A stretch of 64,000 bases of DNA from Myotis daubentonii (lineage: Eukaryota > Chordata > Mammalia > Chiroptera > Vespertilionidae). Every line of letters begins with the position of its first letter. The stretch's first letter is position 1. Positions 55,801-64,000 of this stretch are shown here, in pieces. Where the stretch lies: NCBI RefSeq assembly GCF_963259705.1, contig NC_081847.1, positions 88,472,485 through 88,536,484 on the forward strand, in the 5' to 3' direction. The position numbers were made by a program, and so were the translations under genes. The notes under the pieces are model-generated. The model saw nothing but the letters and a program-made list of their open reading frames with translations. It was not told the origin of the DNA and ran no database searches.

Positions 55801-58750
55801 TGCCAAACCGGCCAGGGCTCTTCCATTGTTTTTTAAAGGTATAATACAAACTACATAGGACTAAAAAGGAACCAGGTATATTGAATTATAGTTATGAAAA
55901 TATTAAAATACATTGCTAATTAGTAATATGTGCTTATTAATGCATTTAAAGTAAGACAATACATTTAAAATCTAGGTAAGTTAAAATTCATTTTGTAAAA
56001 ACATAATATGAAGGCCTTTTGCATTGCTTGAATAAAAGCATTAAATTATGGCATGGTCTTTTACTTATTTCACATGTTGATCAGCAAACAATTAGAGAAA
56101 GGAAATATTGGAAAGCATTGATTTCTGGGTCACCAGTGATACCTTACTATTCAATGAATAAGCAACTAGGCTTAAAATTGTCTAGTGGTTGATCAGTTAT
56201 GTCATATGAACTTTTGGATACAGACAGAAAGACTTAGATAACATAGGTTCTAACAGTTGGTTTGATACCTATTGTAATTTTGTAATTATCATATGACTAT
56301 TATAATTTTGAAGTAATGATGAGTTTAAATGATTTTGATATTCCTGTAATGATTGTAATGTGACATGAAAATATCTCCAGTTTCTGTGGCAGATTTGGTT
56401 TGTTGCTTACATGCATAATGGAAAGAAATTCTAATTTATAGGTGGTATTTAGTGAAAATAAAGATGAGGATGTTTTTTCTCTATCCATTTTCAAAGTCCT
56501 TTAAATCCAAGGGGTCTGGCCATTGGGGTTGTAAGTAAGATAAGATTCTAGTCACTTGCCTTTTTCTTTCTCTTGAATCACAAGTAGTTGAATAATACAC
56601 CTGAAAATAAAAGGGAAGATAATTCCCAAGTATATTTGCAAATTGTCTTTTTTTCTCATATCTGTATGCCTCTACGAAGAAAATAATTCTTTAGGTAGAG
56701 AGATGTACTATAGGATGTAGAAATGATAGGGTCTAGTTAATTTTACCTCTGATTGCTTAGTAACTTTGGGTGAGTTATTGTCATTTAGTTAAAGCAAATG
56801 AGAATCTCAAAAATTAACTGAAGTTGCCAAGGGTAGCAGAATCCAATTTCTTCTTTTATCTATATACTAGAGGCCCAGTGCACACAAATTTGTGCACTGG
56901 GGGGGTTGCTTAGCCTGGCCTGCACCCTCTTTCAGTCCGGGACCCCTTAGGGGATGTCCACCTACTGGCTTAGGCCCGCTTCCCAGGGGATCGGGCCTAA
57001 GCTGGCAGTCAGACATCCCTCTGGCAGCCTGGGAGCCCTTTGGGGTATCAGTTGGACATCCTTAGCGTTGCCAAGGAGGTGGGAGAGGCTCCCGCCACCG
57101 CTACTGTGCTCACGGCCATCAGCCTGACTTATGGCAGTGGAGCTCCCCCTGTGGGAACGCATTGACCACCAGGGGGTAACTCCCTGTGTTGAGCATCTGT
57201 CCCCCACAGTGCACATCATAGCAACCAGTCGTTCTACCTTTAGAGTCAATTTGCATATTACCCTTTATTATATAGGCTATAAAAGCCTAATATGCAAATT
57301 GTCCCTGTGGGAGTTCCACTGGGAGACATCGCTCACTATGACATGCGCTGACCACCAGGGGGCGGCTTGGAACAAAGGGAGGCCCCGGCCAGCAGCTGGC
57401 AGCCAGGGAAGGGAGGCCCCAATCAGCCCTGAAAACTAGCCAGGCCAAGGGACCCTCCCCGTGCACAAATTTCATGCACCGGGCCTCTAATTATATTTGA
57501 GTAAGTGTTAAAGAAAGAGACACTTGGTTGAAATAGATACAATGCAGTAATTAACACTAATAGTTTCCTCCACCTCTTTATCCTGAGTATTTATTTCATT
57601 TATTGAACCTGTGGTAGAGACTGTAGAATAGGTTGTTATAGTAACCACCTTTAGCTCATCTTAGAAATTAACCATTAGAGATTACACATTATTATTTGTT
57701 TTTCTTGATCTCTTGTTCATCAGAGATTTAAAATATGGTTGATTAATATGGTTGACATTTTTTGAGTGGCCCTTGGATCTGAAGGATAGGAGAGGGAAAA
57801 CTGGAACAGTATTTTTAGAGGAAGATTGGAAAGTTAAAGCCTCTCTCTTCCTGGTTTGTTTGAAGGATGACTGAGTTTTCTCCACTGATACCTGGCCTGT
57901 AATCTTAGCTTTATTTAGAGAAAACCAAGTTGTTGATATAATACTACATCATTCAACATAATTGTTGTTTGTTTCCTCCATGCTCAATAAAAATGAGTTT
58001 TCCTCAGAACTAACTGATCCTTTAGTGTTTTTTTATTTTAGCTATCTTGAATGCATATGTAAAAAACAAGCTATACACATTGTTTCTGAAATGATATACA
58101 CTGTTGTGAAAATTACTTGAAAAAATGTTTTGTTATGTGTGATAACAAATGATACCTATTGTTTCTTACTAAGCTTACTTGGAAAACTTTCAAAAAAATC
58201 TTGGCCCTAACTGGTTTGGCTCAGTGGCTAGAGTGTCAGCCTGTGGACTCAAAGGTCCCAGGTTCGATTCCGGTCAAGGGCATGTGCCTTGGCTGCAGGC
58301 ACATCCCCAGTAGGGAATGTGCAGGAGGCAGCTGATCGATGTTTCTCTCCCATCGATGTTTCTAACTCTCTATCCCTCTCCCTTCCTCTCTGTAAGAAAT
58401 CAATAAAATATATTTTAAAAAAAAATCTTGAATGTCAAAAATAATTTTTTAAAAGTAAATGTTTTTATAGAGTTTTAGATGAATTTTAACCCTCAATTAT
58501 TCAGTTATCTAAGTTTTGAAAGGAAAAATTCTCAAAGTTTGATATTTGTTATTCTATAAATTCATTTTTCTTACTAACTTTGAAGTTAATAAACAATAAT
58601 CACCATTTCTTGCTGTCTGCGTTGCCTATTCAGTCCTTAATATTGGTTTATAATGTGTTTTATACTTTTTAATGAAGGGCTTTGCACCATTTATCTCGCC
58701 TGAGGGACCTGGTTGATGATACCAGTGGGAAACAGTCACCGAAAATGTGA
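41185..58750 (+). CDS. C18orf54: C18orf54 / LAS2, lung adenoma susceptibility protein 2 homologue (seven coding exons)
   Basis: The coding exons are 41230-41512, 42800-43582, 44264-44411, 47869-47971, 51763-51894, 54138-54208 and 58678-58750. They total 1593 bp and join in frame to 530 residues plus stop. The product is the vertebrate LAS2 family protein. Its molecular role is poorly known, with a mouse link to lung tumour susceptibility. It has no clear enzyme motif, signal peptide or membrane segment. The N-terminal part ([20 protein letters not shown]) and the C-terminal part ([20 protein letters not shown] … [13 protein letters not shown]) are the best matches to the human protein as I recall it; the C-terminal part looks helical. 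The middle is rich in Ser, Lys and Cys and probably disordered. No disabling change is seen. Confidence 0.93.
42254..42490 (-). mobile_element. SPIN hAT transposon, internally deleted, with perfect 8-bp target duplication
   Basis: Left terminal repeat CAGTGGTTCTCAACC and right GAGAACCGCTG, flanked by GTCTAGAT at 42246-42253 and 42491-42498. Relative to the copy at 38771 it lacks about 75 bp of the interior after GATATGC. It lies in the C18orf54 intron before the large exon. Confidence 0.93.
42800..43582 (+). CDS. C18orf54: C18orf54 large coding exon
   Basis: The acceptor TTTGTTTTTCAG ends at 42799, and the donor GTAATT starts at 43583. The exon reads [20 protein letters not shown] through to GQSKKPFNG. 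The methionines before 42800 in the same frame are intronic, as is the frame after 43582. The SPIN and SINE insertions nearby all lie outside it. Confidence 0.92.
43801..44169. mobile_element. Mariner-type MITE split by a Ves SINE
   Basis: Terminal inverted repeats: TAGAGGGGGTATCCCCAAAA at the left, and the reverse complement of ATTTTGGGGGGCACCCTGTA at the right. These are typical of Tc1/mariner ends, with TA at both edges. A Ves SINE (43876-44090) sits inside with the 18-bp duplication GAAAATGAAATGTATTTT on both sides. No transposase. Confidence 0.78.
43876..44090 (-). mobile_element. Ves SINE inside a mariner MITE
   Basis: Perfect 18-bp duplication GAAAATGAAATGTATTTT at 43858-43875 and 44091-44108. 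Confidence 0.93.
44264..44411 (+). CDS. C18orf54: C18orf54 coding exon 3
   Basis: The acceptor TTAAAATAG precedes GTGACAAAATTG. The encoded peptide is [20 protein letters not shown] … SWENVPVA, and the donor is GTAAGT at 44412. It is split-codon compatible at both ends (phase 1 in, phase 2 out). Confidence 0.9.
45466..45609 (-). mobile_element. Short Helitron, minus orientation
   Basis: CTAGAGGCCCGATGCACGAA … GCATGTTATGCTTTTATTATTATAG. Only about 145 bp, a terminally intact miniature. In a C18orf54 intron. Confidence 0.78.
45677..45886 (-). mobile_element. Ves SINE
   Basis: AAAATATATATATTGATTGA … ATTGAGCCAAACCAGCTATG. C18orf54 intron. Confidence 0.87.
46243..46458 (+). mobile_element. Ves SINE
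   Basis: GGCCCCCGGTTTGGTTCAGT head with TGATAGAGCGTC; AATCAATAAAAATATATA tail. Confidence 0.87.
46827..46859. repeat. (GT)n microsatellite
   Basis: About 16 GT units flanked by TATATAT and TATATGTATG. Confidence 0.95.
46985..47185 (-). repeat. MIR SINE
   Basis: AATATTTATTGAGTATCTAT … AAGGTCATATAGTGACTGGG, reverse orientation. Confidence 0.75.
47426..47638 (-). mobile_element. Ves SINE
   Basis: AATATAATTTTATTACTGAT … CACTGAGCTATGCCAGCCAG. C18orf54 intron. Confidence 0.86.
47869..47971 (+). CDS. C18orf54: C18orf54 coding exon 4
   Basis: The acceptor CCCTATGTAG is followed by a base that completes Phe. The exon then reads [34 protein letters not shown], ending in phase 0 at the donor GTGGGT. 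A Helitron begins only about 37 bp after the donor. Confidence 0.9.
48008..48594 (-). mobile_element. Composite Helitron with two facing 3' ends, split by L1 tail and SINE
   Basis: The left end CTAGAAGCCCGGTGCAC (minus orientation) and a second, plus-oriented end GTGCACCGGGCCTCTAG at about 48167-48184 face outward around a 176-bp core. A short L1 tail and a Ves SINE follow, then minus-oriented Helitron 5' sequence (CCCCTGGTGGTCAGTGCACA … TTTTATATATATAGATAGA) ends at 48594. The order of insertion is inferred. Confidence 0.7.
48203..48424 (-). mobile_element. Ves SINE nested in an L1 tail within a Helitron
   Basis: GCATATAAGATCTT occurs at 48188-48201 and again at 48425-48438, the target duplication. 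The duplicated bases are L1 3' sequence. Confidence 0.9.
48816..49050 (-). mobile_element. Ves SINE, longer and older
   Basis: GGAGGATATTTTTCCATTGA … TGAGCCAAACTGGCTAGGGC. Same subfamily as 22812-23060. Confidence 0.84.
49200..49850. repeat. Two ancient mammalian repeats, families not identified
   Basis: 49200-49530 has old L1-type text (GATGTTTTCTCATGATTAGA-like: TTTTCTCATGATTAGAATGT). 49565-49845 has the widespread repeat text TGGTGGCTTAAATAGCAAAC … AGAGTTCTGGAAGCTGAGAA. I recognise the patterns but not the exact names. Confidence 0.45.
50023..50248 (-). mobile_element. Young Ves SINE with 17-bp target duplication
   Basis: CTCATTCACTAATTTTA at 50006-50022 and 50249-50265. Very close in sequence to the copy at 40316-40559. 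Confidence 0.93.
50437..50652 (-). mobile_element. Short Helitron, minus orientation
   Basis: CTAGAGGTCCGAGGCACAAA at the left; TTGCATATTACGCTTTTATTACTATAGA at the right (given in parts: TTGCATATTACGC then TTTTATTACTATAGA). The core is G+C-rich with CAGC/GCAGC runs. Confidence 0.8.
50830..50945 (-). mobile_element. Short L1 3' tail
   Basis: AATTATTGTTTAAAGTATTA … GTGTCCATTGGTTATGCTAA. ACACTT(T/C)TA(A/C)TA flanks suggest a target duplication. Confidence 0.75.
51763..51894 (+). CDS. C18orf54: C18orf54 coding exon 5
   Basis: Forty-four whole codons read [44 protein letters not shown]. The acceptor is TTTTAACCTTAG and the donor GTAAGC. This is among the most conserved parts of the family and is probably helical. 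Confidence 0.92.
52274..52487 (-). mobile_element. Ves SINE, older
   Basis: AAATCCTCACCCAAGGACAT … CACTGAGCCACACTGGCCAG. Diverged. Confidence 0.78.
52735..53115 (+). repeat. MIR split by a Ves SINE
   Basis: MIR sequence (TCTAATTCTACCACTTACTA … TGCAAAATGAGGTTGTT) stops at about 52816 and resumes at 53041 (AGGTTGTTGAG … AGTGCTTGGCACCTGATAAA). The Ves SINE at 52819-53040 begins ACTAGCTGGTTTGGCTTAGT. AGGTTGTT.AG is the target duplication. Confidence 0.82.
53123..53542 (+). mobile_element. Helitron with mutated 3' end
   Basis: TCCTATATAATTAAAGCC start; 3' GCACGAATTCGTGCACTGGG then CCTCTCG in place of CTAG. Same subfamily as 32181-32630. Confidence 0.82.
54138..54208 (+). CDS. C18orf54: C18orf54 coding exon 6
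   Basis: This short exon encodes [23 protein letters not shown] and ends in phase 2 at the donor GTAAGTAT. The acceptor is TTAATAATAG. It is too short to appear as an ORF and was placed by frame and splice signals. Confidence 0.9.
54564..54785. mobile_element. hAT-type foldback element, 99-bp arms with one mismatch
   Basis: The arms 54564-54662 and 54687-54785 are inverted copies that differ at one base (AAAG versus AAAA), with a 24-base spacer rich in CCACCCCAT. Ends are CAGTGGTTCTCAACC … GGTTGAGAACCACTG. The 8-bp flanks CTCTAGAA (54556-54563) and TTCTAGAA (54786-54793) differ once. It resembles a Charlie/MER5-class non-autonomous hAT, but the exact family was not identified. In the last C18orf54 intron. 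Confidence 0.85.
54947..55166 (+). mobile_element. Ves SINE
   Basis: GCCAAAACCGGTTTGGCTCA head; AAAAATTGG on both sides. Young-looking head identical in part to the copy at 60371. Confidence 0.87.
55619..55818 (-). mobile_element. Ves SINE
   Basis: AAAATATTTTTTTCTTATTG … AACCGGCCAGGGCTC; a C run at 55790 marks a partly deleted head. Confidence 0.84.
56867..57274 (-). mobile_element. Helitron, left half of a head-to-head pair
   Basis: CTAGAGGCCCAGTGCACACA at the left; its 5' end (TTTGCATATTACCCTTTATT ATATAGG) meets the 5' end of the next element. Similar to 3470-3930 in reverse orientation. Confidence 0.8.
57275..57490 (+). mobile_element. Helitron, right half of a head-to-head pair
   Basis: Begins near CTATAAAAGCCTAATATGCA and ends TTTCATGCACCGGGCCTCTAA. 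Same subfamily as 6882-7093 (CTGACCACCAGGGGGCGGC). Confidence 0.8.
58203..58424 (+). mobile_element. Ves SINE just before the last C18orf54 exon
   Basis: GGCCCTAACTGGTTTGGCTC head; AAAAATCTTG flanks both sides. About 250 bp upstream of the last exon. Confidence 0.9.
58678..58750 (+). CDS. C18orf54: C18orf54 last coding exon
   Basis: The acceptor is AATGAAG at 58671-58677. The G at 58678 completes a Lys codon, then [23 protein letters not shown] and TGA follow. AATAAA hexamers occur right after the stop (58758-58763 and 58773-58778), and further A/T-rich 3' UTR may continue to about 60 kb. Confidence 0.92.
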
Positions 58751-59401
58751 AGAGGAAAATAAAAGTTTAACCAATAAATAGTCACCACAAAAACAAAAAT
58801 GTATTTTTTTTCCTATTGCTTAAGCTGGCAGAATAATGATAAGCCATCCACTATTCTGATTGGTTCAATTATTGTATATTTAAAAAACAAACTTGAAAGT
58901 GTCTGTAGGTTTTGTGACCTATCCTCATTTTATGCCAAAATACCAGAATGTGAACTGGAAGGACCTACACTATTCTATAGTCTGACTTTGGTCTTCAGGC
59001 CAGCAAATGTCTAATATTCAAAGATGGATGGATGATTTCCGTTCTTGAAGCTCATGTGGACTTAACCTTCTTCAGCATCCTCGCCATTTTATCGTCTAGT
59101 TGTGGATTAAGAAATTTTTCCTGGTTTCTATTTAAAATCTCTTAAGTGGAGTAGACTTTTTGTTACAGTTAACATCCACTTTTAAGGAACTTAAAGGAAT
59201 ATCAAAATTCTTGTGTATCTTATCCATATGGAAGTATGTTACTTTTAAATTTTGTAAATCAAATATTTTAAGATATGTTGTATTTGTAAATAACATTAAT
59301 AATGGGGTGGTTCAGTGTTAAAAGGAATATTGTTCTATGTTGTGTAATCCAAGAGAACTTTAATTAATGCTTTGATTTGATTCTCTAAAAGATAGTCTTT
59401 T

Positions 59402-59575
59402 TTTTTAAGTTTTATTTTAGAGAAAGAGGAAGAGGGAGAGAGAGAAGGAAACCGATTTGTTGTTTCACTTATACATTCATTGGTTGATTCTTGTATGTGG
59501 CCTGACTGGGATCAAAACCACAACCTTGGTTATCAGGATGACGCTGTAACCAACTAAACTACCTGGCCAGACTTA
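59402..59575 (-). mobile_element. Old tRNA-derived SINE in the C18orf54 3' flank
   Basis: AAGTTTTATTTTAGAGAAAG … CTAAACTACCTGGCCAG. Too diverged to be sure it is Ves. Confidence 0.6.
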
Positions 59576-60370
59576 AGATAACCTTGATATTATTTGACAG
59601 TTTACAAAACATTTTGTGGGGAGATATTTGAGAATTTGATATTTTGATACTAGATTATTTACCAGATTTTAGTTTGGGGGTTAACTGAAATTAGTAAAAA
59701 CTATGAGATCAGTGACCAATTGCTTTATGAAATTTTGTAACTAAAAAAGAAAATGAATATGGGAAATCAGAAAGCAATACTCTGTTTTTTTTATTTTTTA
59801 TTTTTGCAATACTCTATTTTAAAGCTACTTTGTAAGAACTGAACTTTCTCTTAAGCAGTCTGTAGTCTTTAAAGTTTGTCTCTACCTGGAAGTGAGCAGA
59901 GCTGCATTCTTTACCACAAAAATAAGAATTTAAGTTATAAAGTGTGACTAATGAAGCATATGAAATTAAAGAATATCTGTATACAAATGCTACAAATTAA
60001 CTCTTTACCCAAATGGCAGCATCCTTACCAAGTAGCTTTATTGTCAAATAGGAATTTCTAAATACATTATGTCAGATAATTTTCTATTTTCTCTAAGTGT
60101 AAAGCTCTATATAAAACCTTTGTTATAGAACTTACTTGTCAAAAATGTAGAGTGAACCCTGTCTCTATTTTCTTGACCAGTGAGCCAGTTGTCATAGTGG
60201 TCTCTGTGCTCAGATTGAGAGTCTCCTGCCTCAGTAAGTTTGTTTGGTTTGCTGTGTGGAGGTACCTGCCATGGACATTCTGTTTTCTGATCATCTTCCG
60301 GTCTTCTGCTTCTCAGCTAATAGTTTGCATCCAATCAAACAGGTGTTATTTTGATGATTTAAAAATGTGG

Positions 60371-60581
60371 CCAGAACCGGTTTGGCTCAGTGGATAGAGT
60401 GTCGGCCTGCGGACTGAAAGGTCCCAGGTTCGATTCCGGTCAAGGGCATGTACCTGGGTTGCGGGCACATCCCCAGTAGGAGATGTGCAGGAGGCAGCTG
60501 ATCGATGTTTCTCTCTCATCGATGTTTCTAACTCTCTATCTCCCTTCCTCTCTGTAAAAAATCAATAAAATATATTTTAAA
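60371..60581 (+). mobile_element. Young Ves SINE
   Basis: CCAGAACCGGTTTGGCTCAG head; AAAAATGTGG at 60361-60370 and 60582-60591 is the target duplication. Confidence 0.9.
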
Positions 60582-61124
60582 AAAAATGTGGTTTAGCTGT
60601 TGCAGATTTTTAGCAGGTGAACATCAGGTGGATCTGGGCTGAGCATGCTCCAGGCTTAGTGAAATCCACTGTTAGACAAATTCTGAAGAAGGCAGAGAAG
60701 ATAAAGACATCATGTAATAAACTTGTAATTATATAATATATGCTGGTCAGACAGAGGATATACTTAGAAAGCATCTCCAAAGGGATTATGTGTGATGACC
60801 GAATGGCACTGGTTTGCTTACTGCCCCCATTTGTAAGAAAATATCTCCAATACTGAATAAGATAATACTGCTTTAAAATTTTATGTTATAACTAATATTT
60901 TAAGAAACTTGATTATATTTAATGGAGTACATTTTTTTTTGTTAAATATGGAAGTTAATCTTTTACCTGAAAAGGGAATAAATTTATCAAAATGATTAAT
61001 TTCAGACTTTAAAAAATATGTAGGAGAGTCAACTAAGAAAAAACTAAATAAGTGTTCAAGAAATTTAAGAATTGATTTAATTTATTACATGTTAAATATT
61101 TCAGTGTTTGTTTTTGCTAATCTT

Positions 61125-61332
61125 CACTGAGGACATTCTTTCCATTGATTTCTAGAGTGGAAGCAAAGGGGAGAGACAGTGAGAAACATTGATGTGAGAG
61201 AGGTTACTCTCCACATAGAATGGTTGCCTCTCGACCAGGGCCAGGGATCGAACTTGACTGGGCATCAAAACTGCAACCCTTTGGTCCAAGGGCTGTTGCT
61301 CTATGCACTGAGCAGCATCGGCCAGGGCTCTT
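61125..61332 (-). mobile_element. Old Ves-like SINE
   Basis: CACTGAGGACATTCTTTCCA … CTGAGCAGCATCGGCCAGGG. Degenerate. Confidence 0.7.
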
Positions 61333-61349
61333 TCATTATAAAAAATTCT

Positions 61350-61540
61350 TTTCTTTTGTTCATTGATTTTTAGAGAGAGAGATGTTGATGTGAGAGAAAC
61401 ATTGATTGGTTGCCTCCCGTACGTACCCCAACAGGGGATCGAACTCAAAACCTATGTATGTGCCCTGACTGGAAATCAAACCCACCACCTTTTGTTGTAC
61501 AGGATGACACTACAACCAACAGCCACCTGACCAGGGCTCA
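61350..61540 (-). mobile_element. Old Ves-like SINE
   Basis: TTCATTGATTTTTAGAGAGA … CAGCCACCTGACCAGGGCTC. Directly follows a similar old copy. Confidence 0.7.
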
Positions 61541-62647
61541 GTTTTTTTTTATTTTGAGATTTCCTGGGGAAAAAGAGACTACAGTATTGACTGCTGAATT
61601 GGGAATTTAAAGCAAAAAATGAGAACAATTAGATTTTAAAAACTGCATTGGGAATATAAAATTTCATCTTTTTCTCAGGTATATAAAAATATTAAATAAA
61701 ATTTAATAAGACATTAAAATTTTTGAATATGAAAAAAATTTAACCTAATTCCAAAAGTTATTTGAGATCAAGGGATAAAGTGTGATGTATATGTGATGGC
61801 AAAACTCAACTATATTTTCTCTATTATCAATAAGAACTCTACTTTTAATTTTTTTCTGTGATAATTTATTTCAGCTTCATGGAGCTTTTTAACCAAATTG
61901 AGGAACTCTATCTTGGGTTTGTTTGAGTTAATTGTCTTCTCTTTTTATGATATTTCTTGTTGAAATTTCTATATGTGGGTGTTTTGGTATTTTGTATTTA
62001 ATGTTTATGATACTGTCTTGTTAAATTACATATAGGTATACCTAAATGTGCCTGAAGATGAATCAGGACAAGATTCCTTTCTCCCACCTGTATTTTGAAT
62101 ACATACAATTACTCATAAATTTGGATTTTTGTTTAAGTTTTCGTGTCACACTCTTCACTGTGTCTCAGAACCTATTTGATGGAAGTGCTATCGTGAAGAA
62201 GTGAACTTGCTAAAAGGCACGTGGCATGAAAGCAGACAAAAGAAGTAATGGGCCAATAAAATTGGTAATTTCTGAACGAAGGAAGTCTCTTCAAATGTGG
62301 AGGTCGGTGTGTCATTCTATCTAGTCCCTCTATCAACTGAAAGTTTCATACCTGGGTCGATATTCGTTTGGGTTGCAGTGCCTATCACAATGATTGGGAC
62401 AAACCTAGGCCTATACCTGAACACATTGTAGAGCAATAATTGTCAGATACTTTTCCTGTGATATTTGAAGTTACTCCTTTCCTACTTCTCTGCTTCCATT
62501 CTTTTATTAAAAAGTCATCAGTGGTCAATAGCATTTTCCTTTTTTGAACAAGAAAATCTTTGCTTTTTACCCTCCCAGTTTACATTGTTGTTATCTTGAC
62601 GGGACTTGTCTGTGTAACAACCTTTCTCACAATGTAACAAATTTTAT

Positions 62648-62818
62648 ATATATATATATTTCAGAGAGAGAGAGAGAGGGCATCAATGATGAGAGAGAAT
62701 CATTGATGGTCTTCCTCCTGCACGCCCCACACTGGGGATCAAGGCCACAATCCGGGCATGTGCCCTGACAGGGAATCAAACTGTGACCTCCTGGTTCATA
62801 GAGCCACGCCACCCAGGC
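62648..62818 (-). mobile_element. Ves SINE, partial
   Basis: ATATATATATATTTCAGAGA … CATAGAGCCACGCCACCCAG; ACAAATTT flanks both sides (62637 and 62820). Confidence 0.82.
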
Positions 62819-63228
62819 AACAAATTTAACTTTGATCCATCCTTCAGTAACTTAGCTGAGACTAGCCCTTTGGCCGCCTAATACCCGTGTTAGCCTTAAA
62901 CCTTTTCCCTGCACTTTCAGCCCTTAACACTGAAGACTCTGCACGCCACCACTGGTTTATTTCATCAAATATGCTACAACTAAGTGCTCAGATTCTCCCA
63001 CGCTTTCCATGGAAATATTCTCACCTTGGTGTGTATTACTCCCACACTCGAAACACTCCACTTTCTTTCACATAGTTTATCTAAACTTTAGGTTCTAAAG
63101 CATATTCTGCTATTTCTTTAAAGCTCTGACCAAGTCGTGTATTTCCTGTTTCAAACATTTTAACCTTCCAAAGGCTGGTAAGTTGCCTTTCTTTTTCCCT
63201 TCCCCTGTCACATTTACATTTTGCTTTT

Positions 63229-63418
63229 TTAAAAAATTTATTTTTTATTGATTTCAGAGAGGAAGGGAGAGAAATAGAAACATCAGTGATGAATCATTGA
63301 CTGCCTCCTGCACGCCCCCTTCTAGGGATCCAGACATGTGCCCTTGACCGGAATCAAACCCAGGACCCTTCAGTCCGCAGGCCTACGCTCTATCCACTGA
63401 GCCAAACCAGCCAGGGCT
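63229..63418 (-). mobile_element. Ves SINE
   Basis: AAAAAATTTATTTTTTATTG … TGAGCCAAACCAGCCAGGGC. A small deletion in the middle relative to the others. Confidence 0.86.
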
Positions 63419-64000
63419 GCTGCTGCTTGCTTTTTTTTTTAAAAAAAAAACTTGAGATGCGTAGATCTGGCTATTTGTTGGAATGAGAACCCATGAATTC
63501 ACCCACACATTTTGCCAAGTCCAATGGCTTTTCACAGGTCTTTATTCTTGGAGCTTTTGACAGCTGTCCATTTTCTCCCTAAACCACCTATTTCACACCA
63601 CTGCCTTCATTGCCTGGGAAGGATTGTTTTAAATTCCTGGTTGCCTTGAGTCATTTAACCTACCCACCATCAACATAGATACAATTTACTTCTACACTTC
63701 GTGTCCCAGCAACAAATCTTATCCAGCGAACGCCCCTGTGGAATCAAGAATTTCTTCAAATTTAATGTCACTGTAGGCTAAGGTGCAAATTCCTTCCCGA
63801 ATTGCCTAGATCTGGTATAGACGGACCACACCAGCCTTTTCTCTCAACACGTTCAGATCCCGGCACTAACGCTTTTTTCTCTCACACACCAAAAGCGCTT
63901 TATTTCTGCTCGTTGTTTATTCATGAACAGTAGTGGTTTTCAAGCTTCTGTCCTCCCCTAACTCTCCGCTTCCTTCTACAAACATCCCCAAGAGTCCCTG

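Larger units (their letters stand above)
59580..64000. other. 3' flank of C18orf54, no further gene seen
   Basis: A/T-rich sequence with the SINEs listed. No exon of a next gene was recognised. The last 500 bp (63480-64000) is slightly more G+C-rich, non-repetitive in appearance and without a usable frame. Confidence 0.5.

Overview
The window is nuclear DNA from a vesper bat (Vespertilionidae). The evidence is the repeat content: dozens of tRNA-derived Ves SINEs, many HeliBat-type Helitrons (5' TC start, 3' palindrome of the type GTGCACgaa..GTGCAC, then CTAG), two copies of the horizontally transferred hAT element SPIN, and young bat-style L1 tails. The species cannot be told from the sequence alone.

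Three host genes are present, in the order POLI > / < STARD6 / C18orf54 (LAS2) >, which as I recall it is the mammalian order on human 18q21. (1) Positions 1-5500 hold the 3' end of POLI (DNA polymerase iota): the last two coding exons (1191-1396 and 4421-5233), including both ubiquitin-binding motifs and the stop codon. (2) STARD6, a START-domain lipid carrier, lies on the minus strand. All six coding exons could be joined by hand (34468 down to 21724), every splice phase fits, and the predicted protein is 225 residues. (3) C18orf54/LAS2 lies on the plus strand. It has a CpG island at about 36.8-38.6 kb with ZNF143-, NRF1- and YY1-like sites, then seven coding exons from 41230 to 58750 that join in frame to 530 residues.

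Most of the rest is intron or intergenic DNA made of mobile elements. The most notable is a complete HAL1-type ('half-L1') retroelement at 9529-11446: 5' UTR, an uninterrupted ORF1 of 282 codons, 3' UTR and poly(A), no ORF2, flanked by a perfect 17-bp target duplication. Others are a 222-bp hAT hairpin with 99-bp arms differing at one base (54564-54785), an internally deleted SPIN copy with a perfect 8-bp target duplication, Helitrons joined head-to-tail, head-to-head and tail-to-tail, Helitrons carrying tandem arrays and a 26-bp perfect palindrome, and a mariner-type MITE split by a SINE with an 18-bp duplication.

No rRNA, functional tRNA, CRISPR or prokaryotic features were seen. Exon borders come from reading splice signals and reading frames by eye. 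Family names for repeats are from memory and were not searched.
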